64,000 nucleotides of DNA from Pseudactinotalea suaedae (GTDB taxonomy: Bacteria; Actinomycetota; Actinomycetes; Actinomycetales; Beutenbergiaceae). The DNA lies in NCBI RefSeq assembly GCF_009733815.1, contig NZ_WNXY01000003.1:62001-126000 (forward strand), in the 5' to 3' direction. Every line of letters starts with the position of its first letter. Position 1 is the stretch's first letter. This document shows positions 25,736 through 35,037 of this stretch, one piece after another. The notes beneath the pieces were generated by a model. It had not been told where the DNA came from. It searched no databases and was given only the letters and a program-made list of their open reading frames with translations. The translations under genes were made by a program, and so were the position numbers.

Positions 25736-27064
25736 TCAGGCTCCCTCCACCGCGAGGGCGGGAACGCCGTCGTCGACCGGCGCGTCCTGGACAGCCGAGT
25801 CGGGACGTGCCTCGCGCGCCCATCCCCGAGCCACGAGCAGCAGCAGTCCGGCGGCCACGAGGATGGTCCCGCTCATCACCGCCGCCATGGTGAGGGCGCT
25901 GACCTCGCCGAACAGCCCGGTCACCGGTGCGATCGCGGCACCCACGCCGAACTGCGAGGCGCCGAGGAGCGCGGCTGCGCTGCCCGCCTGGTGGGCGTTC
26001 CGTTCGAGCGCGATGGCCGGCACGGAGGGCATCACGAAGCCGGCGGTGCCGAGCACCAGCACCAGTGCGGCGACGAGGGGGCCGATGCCGGCGATCGTCC
26101 TGCCGACCGTCGCCGCCACGACCACGAGCACCAGCGACAGCACGACGCCGACGGGCACCACCACGGACAGGATCCGCTCGGGCGTCACCCTGCCCGCGAG
26201 CGCACCGTTGATCTGCGACCCGGCGGTCACAGCGATGGCACCCGCACCGAAGATGAGCGCGAACTGCTGCGCGGTCAGACCGAAACCCTCCTGGAACACG
26301 AAGGTCGATGTCGAGACATAGGTGAACATCGCGGCCATGTAGAACCCGGCCAGCAGTGCGAGAGCCACGAACGAGCGGTCCCGGAGCAAGGACCCGTACG
26401 AGGCGAGCGCAGGGCGGATACCGCCCGAGCGGCGGTACTGCGCGGGCAAGGACTCCTGCAAGAACAGGAGCACGAGGGCCAGCAGCGCAGCTCCGACCAC
26501 CGCGAGCACGAAGAACATCGCGCGCCAGTCGCCGAAGCGCAGGATCTGCGCGCCCAGCGTCGGTGCCAGGATCGGCGCGACACCCACGATCAGCATGAGC
26601 CGGGCGATGACCTTGGCGACCCGCGGACCCGAGAACCGGTCCCGCACGATGGCCATCGACATCACCATGCCCGCAGCGGCCGCGAAGCCCTGGATCCCGC
26701 GCAGGGCGGCGAGCGCGGCGATCGAGGTGGTGAACGCGATCGCCAGCGACGTGGCCCCGTACAGGGCGAACGCCGCGACCAGTGGCCGGCGGCGCCCCAG
26801 CGCGTCCGAGAGCGAGCCGATGACGAGCTGACCGAGCGCCAGCCCGATCAGCGTGGTCGTCATCGTGAGCTGCACGCTCGCGCGGGAGGTGCCGAGGTCG
26901 ATCGCGATCTCGGGGAACGCGGCCAGGTAGAGGTCGATCGTCAGCGGCCCCACGGCGGTGAGCGCCGACAGCAGCAGCACCAGACCGGCCGGGATCCGGC
27001 CGCTGAAGGAGGGCTGGACTCGAACGGGCGGGCCCGCAGACGCGGCAGGCTCAGAAGTTCCCAT
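25736..27064 (-). CDS. Multidrug efflux MFS transporter (Bcr/CflA type)
   Basis: A 442-aa membrane protein with about 12 hydrophobic segments. The start PAGLVLLLSALTAVGPLTIDLYLAAFPEIA and the loop SDALGRRRPLVAAFALYGA, followed by GFAAAAGMVMSMAIVRDRF, are typical of the Bcr/CflA drug/H+ antiporter group. ATG 27064 is used because the membrane domain begins about 25 residues later; the open frame upstream runs into the divergent regulator gene. It is convergent with the second LacI gene (9 nt apart). No link to the sugar genes is evident. Confidence 0.92.
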   Translation of the reverse strand: MGTSEPAASAGPPVRVQPSFSGRIPAGLVLLLSALTAVGPLTIDLYLAAFPEIAIDLGTSRASVQLTMTTTLIGLALGQLVIGSLSDALGRRRPLVAAFALYGATSLAIAFTTSIAALAALRGIQGFAAAAGMVMSMAIVRDRFSGPRVAKVIARLMLIVGVAPILAPTLGAQILRFGDWRAMFFVLAVVGAALLALVLLFLQESLPAQYRRSGGIRPALASYGSLLRDRSFVALALLAGFYMAAMFTYVSTSTFVFQEGFGLTAQQFALIFGAGAIAVTAGSQINGALAGRVTPERILSVVVPVGVVLSLVLVVVAATVGRTIAGIGPLVAALVLVLGTAGFVMPSVPAIALERNAHQAGSAAALLGASQFGVGAAIAPVTGLFGEVSALTMAAVMSGTILVAAGLLLLVARGWAREARPDSAVQDAPVDDGVPALAVEGA

Positions 27065-27182
27065 GGCGAGCGCAACGCGCGCCCGGTGCCGCCTCATTCC
27101 CGCCCGGGCCGGCGTCTCAGCCGGTGGGCAACCGCGGGGAGGTTCGATCGCGGGACGACGGGCAGGGTGGGAGGATCGCGCT

Positions 27183-28010
27183 GTGGCGGAGCGGCTCGAG
27201 ATCCACGTCGTCGCAGACTCGACGGGCGACACGGCCGCGCGGGTCGCGCGCGCGGCGAGAGCGCAGTACGCCGATCGCGAGATCCGCATCGTGCGACACC
27301 CGCGGATCCTGTCGGAGGCGATGCTGCGGACGGCGATCGAGCCGCTCGCCGGCCGGTCCAGCACCGTCGTGGTGTTCTCGACCCTCGTCGACGAGCAGAT
27401 GCGCTCGCTTCTCGCCCAGCTCTGCGCGGAGGGCCGCCTGGTGCACGCGGATCTCCTCGACCCCGCGGTCACGGCACTGCAGCAGGCGATCGGCGAGGCA
27501 CCCTCACGCACGGTGACATCGGTCGGGGTCGGGGAGGACTACTTCAAGCGCATCCAGGCGATGGAGTTCGCCATCGCGAACGACGACGGCAAGCTCACCC
27601 ATCCCCTGTCCGCCGCCGACATCGTGCTGGTCGGGGTCTCGCGGACCGGCAAGACGCCGCTCTCGATGTACCTGGGCTACCTCGGCTACAAGACGACGAA
27701 CATCCCGCTCGTGCCCGGGCTGCCCGCTCCGCGTGCGCTGTTCGAGGTGGACCGGTGGAAGATCGTCGGGCTGACGATCGACCCGCAGCGGCTGCACGAC
27801 ATCCGGCGCCGGCGGGTGAGCACGCTGGGCATCACGCAGGGCAAGGACGGATACGCCGAGCTGGCGAAGATCTACGACGAGCTCGACGAGATCGCGGCGG
27901 TGCTCCGGCGGCTGGGATGCCCGGTCATCGACACCACGTCGGTCGCCCTGGAGGAGGCCGCGATCCGGGTCATCGAGGTGGTCGAGCAGCGGCGGGACGC
28001 GCTCGCCTGA
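27183..28010 (+). CDS. PPDK regulatory protein (kinase/pyrophosphorylase, DUF299 family)
   Basis: A 275-aa bifunctional enzyme that inactivates PEP-forming dikinases by ADP-dependent phosphorylation of a threonine and reactivates them by phosphorolysis. The family markers are IHVVADSTGDTAARVARAA at the start, the P-loop GVSRTGKTPLSMYLGYLGYK, and NIPLVPGLPAPRALFEVD. The GTG start at 27183 is preceded by GGGAGG with 9-nt spacing. It sits 147 nt upstream of pyruvate phosphate dikinase on the same strand, which is its expected target. Confidence 0.92.
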   Translation: MAERLEIHVVADSTGDTAARVARAARAQYADREIRIVRHPRILSEAMLRTAIEPLAGRSSTVVVFSTLVDEQMRSLLAQLCAEGRLVHADLLDPAVTALQQAIGEAPSRTVTSVGVGEDYFKRIQAMEFAIANDDGKLTHPLSAADIVLVGVSRTGKTPLSMYLGYLGYKTTNIPLVPGLPAPRALFEVDRWKIVGLTIDPQRLHDIRRRRVSTLGITQGKDGYAELAKIYDELDEIAAVLRRLGCPVIDTTSVALEEAAIRVIEVVEQRRDALA

Positions 28011-28157
28011 CCCGGGAGTGTGGGGTTCGTCACGGTGGATCGATTCGGCGCAGGCGGCCGACGACCGCGGAGCCCCCAGCCGCGCAGGGCACCGCTACTG
28101 TGCCCGCACGTGCCGGCACCGCGCCGGTGAGGATCGTGTCCCGACGGAGTGAGACCG

Positions 28158-30797
28158 ATGACGCAGCAGCGCTACCTGTACGACCTCGCCGACGGAGACG
28201 CGTCGATGAAGGCCCTCCTCGGTGGGAAGGGCGCAGGCGTCGCTCAGATGCTGCGCCTGGGTGTCCCCGTCCCGGACGGGTTCACCGTCAGCACCGCAGC
28301 CTCGGTCGACACCACGGCGAACGACGGCGAGTGGCCGGCTGGGCTGTGGGAGGAGACTCTCGCAGCGCTCACCCGGCTGGAGGAGCGCACCGGGCGGGGT
28401 CTGGGCGACCCGGAGCGGCCGTTGCTCGTGTCGGTGCGTTCGGGTGCGGTGGTCTCGATGCCGGGGATGATGGACACGATCCTCAACCTCGGCATCAGCG
28501 ATGCGACCGTCGAGGCGTTGGGGCGGGAGGCCGGAGATCCGCGGTTCGCGTGGGACTCCTACCGGCGGTTCCTGCAGATGTACGGCGAGGTCGTCGAGGG
28601 CGTGCCGGCGCACGCGTACGAGGATGCACTGACGGCGATGAAGCGCGACCGGGGCGCGGCGCAGGACACCGACCTGTCCACCGACGACCTGCGTGAGCTG
28701 GTCGAGGTCTTCAAGATCGTCAGCCGTACGCACATCGGCTCGGATCTGCCTGCCGACCCGCAGGAGGCGTTGCGCCGTGCGATCGACGCGGTCTTCCGGT
28801 CCTGGCTGAACCCGCGGGCGGGCGTGTACCGCCGCGCGAACGGCATCCCGGACGATCTCGGCACCGCGGTGAACGTCATGCAGATGGTGTTCGGCAACCG
28901 GGGCGAGACGTCCGCCACCGGCGTCTGCTTCACGCGCAACCCGGCGACCGGTGCGAAGGAGCTGTACGGCGAGTTCCTGCTGAACGCCCAGGGCGAGGAC
29001 GTCGTCGCAGGGATCCGCACACCCCGACCGCTGGCCGAGATGGAGGCCGTGCTGCCGCAGGCCTACGCCCAGCTGCTCGAGGTCATGGGCACCTTGGAGT
29101 CGTACTACCGCGACATGCAGGACATCGAGTTCACGGTCGAGGACACCGTGCTCTACCTGCTCCAGACCCGGGCCGGCAAGCGCACCGCCGCCGCCGCGCT
29201 CAAGGTCGCGCGCGATCTCGTCGAGGAGGGGGTCCTCACCCGCGAGGAGGCGATCGGCCGGATCGAGCCCGCCCAGCTGGATCAGCTGCTGCACCCCGCG
29301 CTCGGCGACCACGGACAGACCCCGGCCACCCGCGGCCTGGCCGCCTCCCCCGGCGCTGCGGTGGGCGAGGTGGTGCTCGACTCCGACACCGCCGAACGTC
29401 GAGGCAAGGCAGGAGAGGCCGTCGTGCTGGTCCGGTGGGAGACCACCCCCGACGACATCGCCGGCACCCTGGTCGCTCAAGGCGTGCTGACGGCGCACGG
29501 CGGCATGACCAGCCACGCCGCCGTGGTGGCACGGGGCATGGGCAAGCCCTGCGTGGCCGGCGCCTCTGACATCAGCATCGACACCGACGCCAAGACCCTC
29601 AGGATCGGCGACGTCACGCTGGCCGAGGGTGACGTCATCACCCTCGACGGATCCACCGGCGAGGTGTTCGCCGGCGCCCTCGAGCTGGTGCCGCCGCAGA
29701 TCAACGCCGACTTCGCCGCCGTCGTCGGCTGGGCCGACGAGGTGCGCCGCCTGGGGGTACGCGCCAACGCCGACAACGGCCCCGACGCCGCCAAGGCCCG
29801 CGAGTTCGGCGCCGAAGGCATCGGGCTGTGCCGCACCGAGCACATGTTCATGGAGCAGGACAGGTTGCCGGCTGTCAGGAAGATGATCCTGGCCGGCGAC
29901 GACGCCGAACGCGCCACCGCGCTCGAGGAGATCCTGCCGATGCAGCAGGCCGACTTCGAGGCCATCCTCGAAGCGATGAGCGGGCTGCCGGTCACGATCC
30001 GGCTGCTCGACCCGCCGCTGCACGAGTTCCTCCCCAGCCTCGTGGACCAGGCCCTCGAGGTCCAGCGACTCGAGCTCACCGAGGGCACCCACCCCACCGA
30101 CCTCCGGCACGCCCGCGCCCTGCTGGCCCAGATCAAGAAGCTCACCGAGCAGAACCCGATGCTCGGCACCCGCGGCGTCCGCCTTGCCCTGCTGCACCCC
30201 GAGATCCCCCAGATGCAGGTGCGAGCGATCGCCCGAGCAGCCTTCGCCGTCGCCGATCGAGGGAGTGACCCCCGGGTCGAGATCATGGTCCCGCTCGTGG
30301 CCTACGCCGAAGAGCTGCGCCGGATGCGGGCCATCATCGAGACCACCCTCGAGGACGAGTTCGATCGGGCCGGCCGCCGCCTCGAGATCCCCGTCGGCAC
30401 CATGATCGAGCTCCCCCGGGCCGCCGTCGTCGCCGATCAGATCGCCGAGCACGCCGACTTCTTCTCCTTCGGCACCAACGACCTCACCCAGACCGGCGTC
30501 GGCATCTCCCGGGACGACGCCGAGGGCGCCTTCCTGTCGCACTACCTCGACAGCGACGTCGTGCCCGACAACCCCTTCTCCACCATCGATGTCGACGGCG
30601 TCGGCGGCCTCGTCGAGCTCGGCGCCGAGCGTGGGCGCTCCGCCAGGCCCGACCTCAAGCTCGGCGTCTGCGGCGAGCACGGCGGCGACCCCGCCTCGAT
30701 CGCCGTCTTCGAGCGCCTCGGCCTCGACTACGTGTCCTGCTCCCCCTACCGCGTCCCGATCGCCCGGTTCGCCGCCGCGCAGGCCACGCTCGAGTAG
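28158..30797 (+). CDS. ppdK: Pyruvate, phosphate dikinase
   Basis: A 879-aa enzyme that interconverts pyruvate + ATP + Pi and PEP + AMP + PPi. The N-terminal ATP-grasp part begins LGGKGAGVAQMLRLGVPVPDGF and contains SVRSGAVVSMPGMMDTILNLG. The swivelling domain has the phospho-histidine motif GGMTSHAAVVARGMGKPC (His about 453). The C-terminal PEP/pyruvate barrel shows GIGLCRTEHMF, VEIMVPLVAY, GTMIELPRAA, FFSFGTNDLTQT and KLGVCGEHGGDP. ATG 28158 has GGAG at 8-nt spacing; a GTG at 28149 would add three residues. It gives gluconeogenic PEP when lactate or triose units from rhamnose and inositol are used. Confidence 0.96.
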   Translation: MTQQRYLYDLADGDASMKALLGGKGAGVAQMLRLGVPVPDGFTVSTAASVDTTANDGEWPAGLWEETLAALTRLEERTGRGLGDPERPLLVSVRSGAVVSMPGMMDTILNLGISDATVEALGREAGDPRFAWDSYRRFLQMYGEVVEGVPAHAYEDALTAMKRDRGAAQDTDLSTDDLRELVEVFKIVSRTHIGSDLPADPQEALRRAIDAVFRSWLNPRAGVYRRANGIPDDLGTAVNVMQMVFGNRGETSATGVCFTRNPATGAKELYGEFLLNAQGEDVVAGIRTPRPLAEMEAVLPQAYAQLLEVMGTLESYYRDMQDIEFTVEDTVLYLLQTRAGKRTAAAALKVARDLVEEGVLTREEAIGRIEPAQLDQLLHPALGDHGQTPATRGLAASPGAAVGEVVLDSDTAERRGKAGEAVVLVRWETTPDDIAGTLVAQGVLTAHGGMTSHAAVVARGMGKPCVAGASDISIDTDAKTLRIGDVTLAEGDVITLDGSTGEVFAGALELVPPQINADFAAVVGWADEVRRLGVRANADNGPDAAKAREFGAEGIGLCRTEHMFMEQDRLPAVRKMILAGDDAERATALEEILPMQQADFEAILEAMSGLPVTIRLLDPPLHEFLPSLVDQALEVQRLELTEGTHPTDLRHARALLAQIKKLTEQNPMLGTRGVRLALLHPEIPQMQVRAIARAAFAVADRGSDPRVEIMVPLVAYAEELRRMRAIIETTLEDEFDRAGRRLEIPVGTMIELPRAAVVADQIAEHADFFSFGTNDLTQTGVGISRDDAEGAFLSHYLDSDVVPDNPFSTIDVDGVGGLVELGAERGRSARPDLKLGVCGEHGGDPASIAVFERLGLDYVSCSPYRVPIARFAAAQATLE

Positions 30798-30798
30798 G

Positions 30799-31188
30799 TC
30801 AGGCGCGGTCCTGCGGCGGGACGTACAGGTTCTCGGTGGGGATCGGCTGGCCGGAGGGCGTGTCGAAGATCCGGATGCCGTGCTCGTCCCGCACCACCTG
30901 CAGCTCCGACCCCACCGCCAGATCCCAGATCCCGATGAGGGCGGGCTCGATCGCGCAGACCTGGTTGAAGTCGGTGATCCTCCAGCTCGACGGATCCGAC
31001 AGGTACTCGCTGGTGTCGATGTGGCTCATGATGCGCCAACCGTTGTCGGCCGGGCCTCGAGAGGGCTTGCGCTGCATCCACCGCACCTTGCCCGCGCCGC
31101 TGAGGACGTTGAGCGTCGCCAGGCACGCACCTGCTGCGGGGATGAACTCGGGATAGCGGGCCCGCGGGCCGCCCGGGGTCTCCGTCAT
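30799..31188 (-). CDS. DUF2185/Imm33-like immunity protein candidate
   Basis: A 129-aa protein. Segments CLATLNVLSGAGKVRWMQRKP, NGWRIMSHIDTSEYLSDPSSW and ALIGIWDLAVGSELQV resemble the DUF2185 family, which is also described as immunity protein Imm33. It overlaps the ankyrin gene by 1 nt and is last in the toxin cassette, a usual position for immunity genes. Its stop is 1 nt from the convergent ppdK stop. Family assignment is from memory of the pattern; a profile search would settle it. Confidence 0.72.
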   Translation of the reverse strand: MTETPGGPRARYPEFIPAAGACLATLNVLSGAGKVRWMQRKPSRGPADNGWRIMSHIDTSEYLSDPSSWRITDFNQVCAIEPALIGIWDLAVGSELQVVRDEHGIRIFDTPSGQPIPTENLYVPPQDRA

Positions 31189-31736
31189 CAGGCCGCTCCC
31201 CCGCTCGCCTCACGGTCGCGAACCATCTGCTGCAGGATCGGACGATTCCGTGGCGCGGCATCCATGATCCACTCGCGCACCGTGCGGGCGCTCGTCGCCC
31301 GGGCATCGAGGTCGAGATCGGCGCGTGCGAGGAACACCTCGTACAGCGGCACCGCCTCCTCGTCGGAGATCGAGGTGTTGTAGAGCATGGCCAGGGGTGC
31401 GCCGTACTTGGCGTCGGCCGCGTTGACATCGGCGCCGCCGTCCAGCAACCGCGACACCAGCGCGGCCTCGCCCGCGGGATCGTGTGCCCGCTGCCCGAGC
31501 AGCACGTGCAGCAGTGTCGTCCCGGTCGTGGTGACCACCGAGGCGTCAGCGCCGTCGTCGAGAAGGCGGTTCGCGATCGCGACCCGTGTCTGCGGATCAC
31601 GGTTCGCGAGGGCACCGAACAGCGCCGTCTGGCCCGTGGAGGGCGACGAGTACCGCGGCGTCACCTCCGGGTCGTAGTCGGCGAGGAACGCCTCCAGCGA
31701 GGCTGCCCGCTTCGCGCCAAGGATCGGATCTGCCAC
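31188..31736 (-). CDS. Ankyrin-repeat protein, possible immunity factor
   Basis: A 182-aa cytoplasmic protein with three to four ankyrin-like repeats. Clear repeat starts are GQTALFGALANRDPQTRVAI with LLDDGADASVVT, then GTTLLHVLLGQRA with LLDGGADVNAADAKYG. Ankyrin proteins are common partners in bacterial polymorphic toxin loci and may bind the toxin or its target. It lies 64 nt downstream of the toxin gene and is coupled to the Imm33-like gene, so it may be the cognate antidote or a second one. Confidence 0.8.
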   Translation of the reverse strand: MADPILGAKRAASLEAFLADYDPEVTPRYSSPSTGQTALFGALANRDPQTRVAIANRLLDDGADASVVTTTGTTLLHVLLGQRAHDPAGEAALVSRLLDGGADVNAADAKYGAPLAMLYNTSISDEEAVPLYEVFLARADLDLDARATSARTVREWIMDAAPRNRPILQQMVRDREASGGAA

Positions 31737-31800
31737 GTGTGTCTCACTCGCTTCCGTCTCGGACGCCGTCGAACATCATCATGCTGCCACAGCGCCGAAC

Positions 31801-34326
31801 TCACTCGTCCATGTGCGACTGGTTGCGTGCCGATCCCTCGGCGACGTAGTTCTCGTCGTTCACGTACTCCTCGAGGAAGATCTCCAGGTTCTCGACCGGG
31901 TCGTCGGAGAGCTCGTGGTTGAGGTAGCGCTGCCGGAGCTCGCTGTACTTGGAGCCAGGCACGTGACCCATGTCCCAGAGGCCCTGCCTCGGCTCACCCG
32001 GACGCCACGTGATCAGCTCCCACGAGCCGTCGACGTGCTGGATGTAGATCTGGTCGCGCCCCGGAGCGGGGAGCGGGTTGCCGTTCTCGTCGTTCAGCAG
32101 CCCGGCAGCGGCATCGTCGACCTGCGACTCGTGGGTGTTGTTGAAGACGTCCTCGACCTGACCGTCGGCGTACGGCGGGCGGTTGTTGGCGTACGGCATC
32201 AGGTCGCCGTTGGCGTCGTACCCGAAGCTGTTGGGCGCGCCGGTGTCTGGCATCCCCGAGGGGTATCCGTTGCCGTGCAGCTGCGCGACCCACTCCTGCG
32301 CCACCGGGTCCCAGCGCATCTCCCAGCCGCGGTTGCCGTTGACATCGGTGAGCCTCAGCGGCTCACCGGTGCGGGGATCGACGGGACGGCCGTTCTCGTC
32401 GACCGGAGCCCGGTCCAGCGCGTTCTGCACGTCCTTGTCCGTGTACGGCGGCACGTTGTCACCGCTGGATGGCACGGTGTCGGGCGCGTCGGCGTCGGGG
32501 TTGTAGCGCGTCTCCGGCGCACCTGGGCTCCGCTCCGTCCCAGGCTTCGGCTCCGCGGGGGCCTCCGGCTCAGCGGGCGTGTCAGGCCCGTCAGGGTTGG
32601 TCGGCCCGTTCGGCTCCTCCCCGTTCATGTCCGGGTTGGTCGGTCCGGCAGGTTCCTCGGGCGCCGCCGGTCCCTCCGGCTCGTCAGGGTTGGTCGGCCC
32701 CTCGGGCTCCTCGGGCCTGACCGGGGTGGTCGGGTCGTCGGGACGGGTCGGGGTGGTCGGGTCGTCGGGCCTGACCGGGGTGGTCGGGTCGTCGGGGCGG
32801 GTCGGTGTGGTCGGGTCGTCGGGCTGGGTCGGGCGCGTCGGCTCGACGGGGTCGTTCACGCGCGGAGGCGGGTTGTCGCCGCCGATCTCGGGCGTCCGTG
32901 GGCCGCCGTCGCCGTGCGGGCCGAAGATGTCGTTGGTGACCGGGGTGGTGTCCCGGACCGACGGGATCTCCGTGACCTCGTCGATCAGCCCGGCGGGGTT
33001 GAACCGGGTGGTGGACCCGGGGCCCACAGGCACATCGTCACCGAACCGGATGGCGTTGCGCAGGCCGGCGAGGAAGTGCGTGCCGCCCTTGACGGCGAAG
33101 GACCCGCCCGGCACCACGAAGTCACTGACGACGCCGGTGATCTTCGCGAGCCGCGACCCGAGGGAGCCGGTCTTGAGCGCGGCGCCCGCCTGACCCGCGC
33201 CAGGGATGAAGAAGGTTCCGACGTTGAGGAGCGACTCGGTCCCGGTGGACCAGCCGTCCTCCTTCCACTTGTGCCAGCCGTCGCCGCCATCCATGGCCGC
33301 CTGGAGGTCGTAGCCGACCAGGCTCGACCAGCCGCCCGCGGCGACCTCGAGGCGCTCGGTGTACCAGTCGCCGAACGCGTTGTCCGGGACATCGGTCCCG
33401 GTCGCGATCATGACGGCGTTCGGGATGGTGCCCACGACCATCACCACGGTCGAGCCGAGGAAGTTGCCCAGGCCGCCCCAGGCGTTCCCGGCGACGTCCC
33501 AGCCCCACTCGCCCGCCTCGGTGTCGTACCCGATGAGCGATGCAGCGCCGGAGTAGAGCCCGTACCCGAAGTTCGACACACCGTTGCCGACCGACTCGTG
33601 GCAGTTGCGGTCCTCCTCCCGTGCGGTGCCCCAGGGCATCGGCATCTCGGGGTTGGTGAACGCCTCGGCGGGGATCGCCTCGACCTCGGCGACGCACGCG
33701 TTGACGATCAGGCCGTTGATGCTGTTGGCGCAGGTGGTCACGGCGGTCGAGATGTCGGCCAGGATGCCGGCGTACTCCTCGAGCAGCTCCTTGTTGCGGT
33801 CGACCGAGTCCCCGTGCTCGTACCAGGGGACCTCCACCATCTCCTCGTTGCCGATGCCGATGGCGGCGAGCGCCGACTCCCCCGCGTCGAGGAGGTTCGC
33901 GTCCTTCGCCTCCGACTCCGGCACCATGACACCGTGCTGGACCTCGTTCCGGAACGCCCAGGCATCGGCCTCGCAGGACTCCAGCCTCGACTTCAGGCCG
34001 CTCAGCTCGCTCGCGTAGGTGTCGAGGTGCCCGGCGGCGCTGTGAAGCGCCTCCTTCAGGTCGGTCGCATCGGTGACCGCGGGGTCGATCAGCGTGTAGA
34101 CCGATTCCTGCTCGGGTGCCTTGTAGTGAGCGGGGATACCTGACCAGGTGGTGTCGATCGCGGTGGTCTCGGTGAGCACCGTGCTGCCCATGGTGCGGAT
34201 GTTGGTCGCGGACGTCTCGATCGCGCTGGTGTCCAGGTCGTGCGCTCGGCACGGGAAGTTCGCAGGGTTGATGAGCCCACCGTCGACTCCCTCGGCCGTG
34301 CAGACCGACATCGTCTCGTCGCCCAT
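31801..34326 (-). CDS. Polymorphic toxin with WXG100-like N-terminus and GH-E nuclease C-terminus
   Basis: An 841-aa protein. Residues ~1-210 are helical with TTWSGIPAHYKAPEQES, a W-x-G-like element typical of type VII (ESX)-exported toxins. Residues ~260-430 contain glycine-rich hydrophobic stretches (GGLGNFLGSTVVMVVGTIPNA). A Pro/Asp/Glu-rich linker with PDDPTTPT/VR repeats covers ~475-600. The C-terminal ~150 residues match the GH-E family of HNH/EndoVII nucleases: WDMGHVPGSKYSELRQRYL (Gly-His at 787-788), EIFLEEYVNDENY and the terminal NQSHMDE. No classical signal peptide is seen. It overlaps the small WXG100-like gene by 1 nt and is followed by two candidate immunity genes. Confidence 0.9.
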   Translation of the reverse strand: MGDETMSVCTAEGVDGGLINPANFPCRAHDLDTSAIETSATNIRTMGSTVLTETTAIDTTWSGIPAHYKAPEQESVYTLIDPAVTDATDLKEALHSAAGHLDTYASELSGLKSRLESCEADAWAFRNEVQHGVMVPESEAKDANLLDAGESALAAIGIGNEEMVEVPWYEHGDSVDRNKELLEEYAGILADISTAVTTCANSINGLIVNACVAEVEAIPAEAFTNPEMPMPWGTAREEDRNCHESVGNGVSNFGYGLYSGAASLIGYDTEAGEWGWDVAGNAWGGLGNFLGSTVVMVVGTIPNAVMIATGTDVPDNAFGDWYTERLEVAAGGWSSLVGYDLQAAMDGGDGWHKWKEDGWSTGTESLLNVGTFFIPGAGQAGAALKTGSLGSRLAKITGVVSDFVVPGGSFAVKGGTHFLAGLRNAIRFGDDVPVGPGSTTRFNPAGLIDEVTEIPSVRDTTPVTNDIFGPHGDGGPRTPEIGGDNPPPRVNDPVEPTRPTQPDDPTTPTRPDDPTTPVRPDDPTTPTRPDDPTTPVRPEEPEGPTNPDEPEGPAAPEEPAGPTNPDMNGEEPNGPTNPDGPDTPAEPEAPAEPKPGTERSPGAPETRYNPDADAPDTVPSSGDNVPPYTDKDVQNALDRAPVDENGRPVDPRTGEPLRLTDVNGNRGWEMRWDPVAQEWVAQLHGNGYPSGMPDTGAPNSFGYDANGDLMPYANNRPPYADGQVEDVFNNTHESQVDDAAAGLLNDENGNPLPAPGRDQIYIQHVDGSWELITWRPGEPRQGLWDMGHVPGSKYSELRQRYLNHELSDDPVENLEIFLEEYVNDENYVAEGSARNQSHMDE
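32714..32823 (-). repeat. 27-bp tandem repeats in the toxin linker
   Basis: About four in-frame copies of a 27-nt unit encode PDDPTTPTR and PDDPTTPVR alternately, so the pattern also reads as two 54-nt units. They form a flexible acidic/proline linker between the export domain and the nuclease. Confidence 0.8.
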
Positions 34327-34691
34327 CAGCCCTGGTATCCGTTCTCGACGAAGTAGGTGAAGTCACCAGTGGCCGCCGACTCGATCGCCTTGGACTGGAA
34401 CGTGGCCGCCATGTCCTCCTGGCCGTTGTTGTAGGCGATCGTCGCGTTGGCGACGCCGACGGTGGCCGCGTTGATCCGGTTGCTGATGTTCGTCAGCCGG
34501 ATCGACTGGTCCTCGAGCAGGGCCTGGACCGCCGTCGGGACATCGACCGTGACACCTCCGCCCCAGGTGAGGCCCTCGAAGATGTCGGTGAACTTCTGGT
34601 CCTTCAGGGCCTTCCCGAGGTCGGTCGTGTCGGTGCTCACCGTGTTCAGGATCTGCTGCACGCCGCTCGGGTTGATGCTCCACTGGCTCAT
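34326..34691 (-). CDS. WXG100-like (DUF6507-type) small secreted partner
   Basis: A 121-aa helical protein beginning SQWSINPSGVQQILNTV, the opening seen in DUF6507 proteins of actinomycetes, with LTWGGG in the middle as a possible W-x-G turn between two helices. No signal peptide, as expected for ESX substrates or chaperones. The start ATG is 34691 and its stop overlaps the toxin start (TGATG). By analogy with ESX partner proteins it probably pairs with the toxin N-terminus for export. Confidence 0.82.
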   Translation of the reverse strand: MSQWSINPSGVQQILNTVSTDTTDLGKALKDQKFTDIFEGLTWGGGVTVDVPTAVQALLEDQSIRLTNISNRINAATVGVANATIAYNNGQEDMAATFQSKAIESAATGDFTYFVENGYQG

Positions 34692-34701
34692 GTCGGTCTC
34701 C

Positions 34702-35037
34702 TCACACCCGTTCCTTGATGACCCCGCCGACGGCGGTCGCGATCGCTTCGGCGACCGCGCGGCCGGACCCGGTGTCTCCATAGGGAATGTTCAGCTCGGT
34801 CCACAGCGCAAAGCTCGCCGGTGGGTCGACGACGGCGGCCGCGGCCTCCCGCGGGTGGGACACCGGCCGCGAGGCATAGATCGTCAGCACCGGCCTGGCC
34901 TCGACGTCGACGAGCTGCCCGATGTCTCCCCCGCGATAGGTGACATAGGTCCCGTCGGGGTGGGCATCGGCGGCTGCCCGCACGACGCGTTCCGCGGTCA
35001 CCTCGATGTCGGACAGAAGCACCAGCTCGGTAGCCAT
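34702..35037 (-). CDS. 111-aa protein of the toxin cassette, unknown function
   Basis: No family recognised. It reads as a compact alpha/beta domain: LVLLSDIEVTAERVVRAAAD, then TYVTYRGGDIGQLVDVEARP, VLTIYASRPVSHP, and a C-terminal helix SGRAVAEAIATAVGGV. No signal peptide or membrane segment. It is 1 nt overlapped with the upstream DUF6177-like gene and 10 nt before the WXG100-like gene, so it belongs to the export part of the cassette and may be an EspG-like chaperone; that is inference only. Confidence 0.75.
   Translation of the reverse strand: MATELVLLSDIEVTAERVVRAAADAHPDGTYVTYRGGDIGQLVDVEARPVLTIYASRPVSHPREAAAAVVDPPASFALWTELNIPYGDTGSGRAVAEAIATAVGGVIKERV

Noticed and set aside
28095-30680. 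Long open frame (861 codons) on the minus strand opposite ppdK
   Set aside because: Shadow of a strongly biased GC-rich gene; its translation is rich in Gly, Val, His, Asp and Arg without any motif, while the plus strand encodes an unmistakable dikinase.
32714-32823. CRISPR-like array
   Set aside because: The regular repeats have no spacers; they are in-frame codon repeats of the toxin linker.
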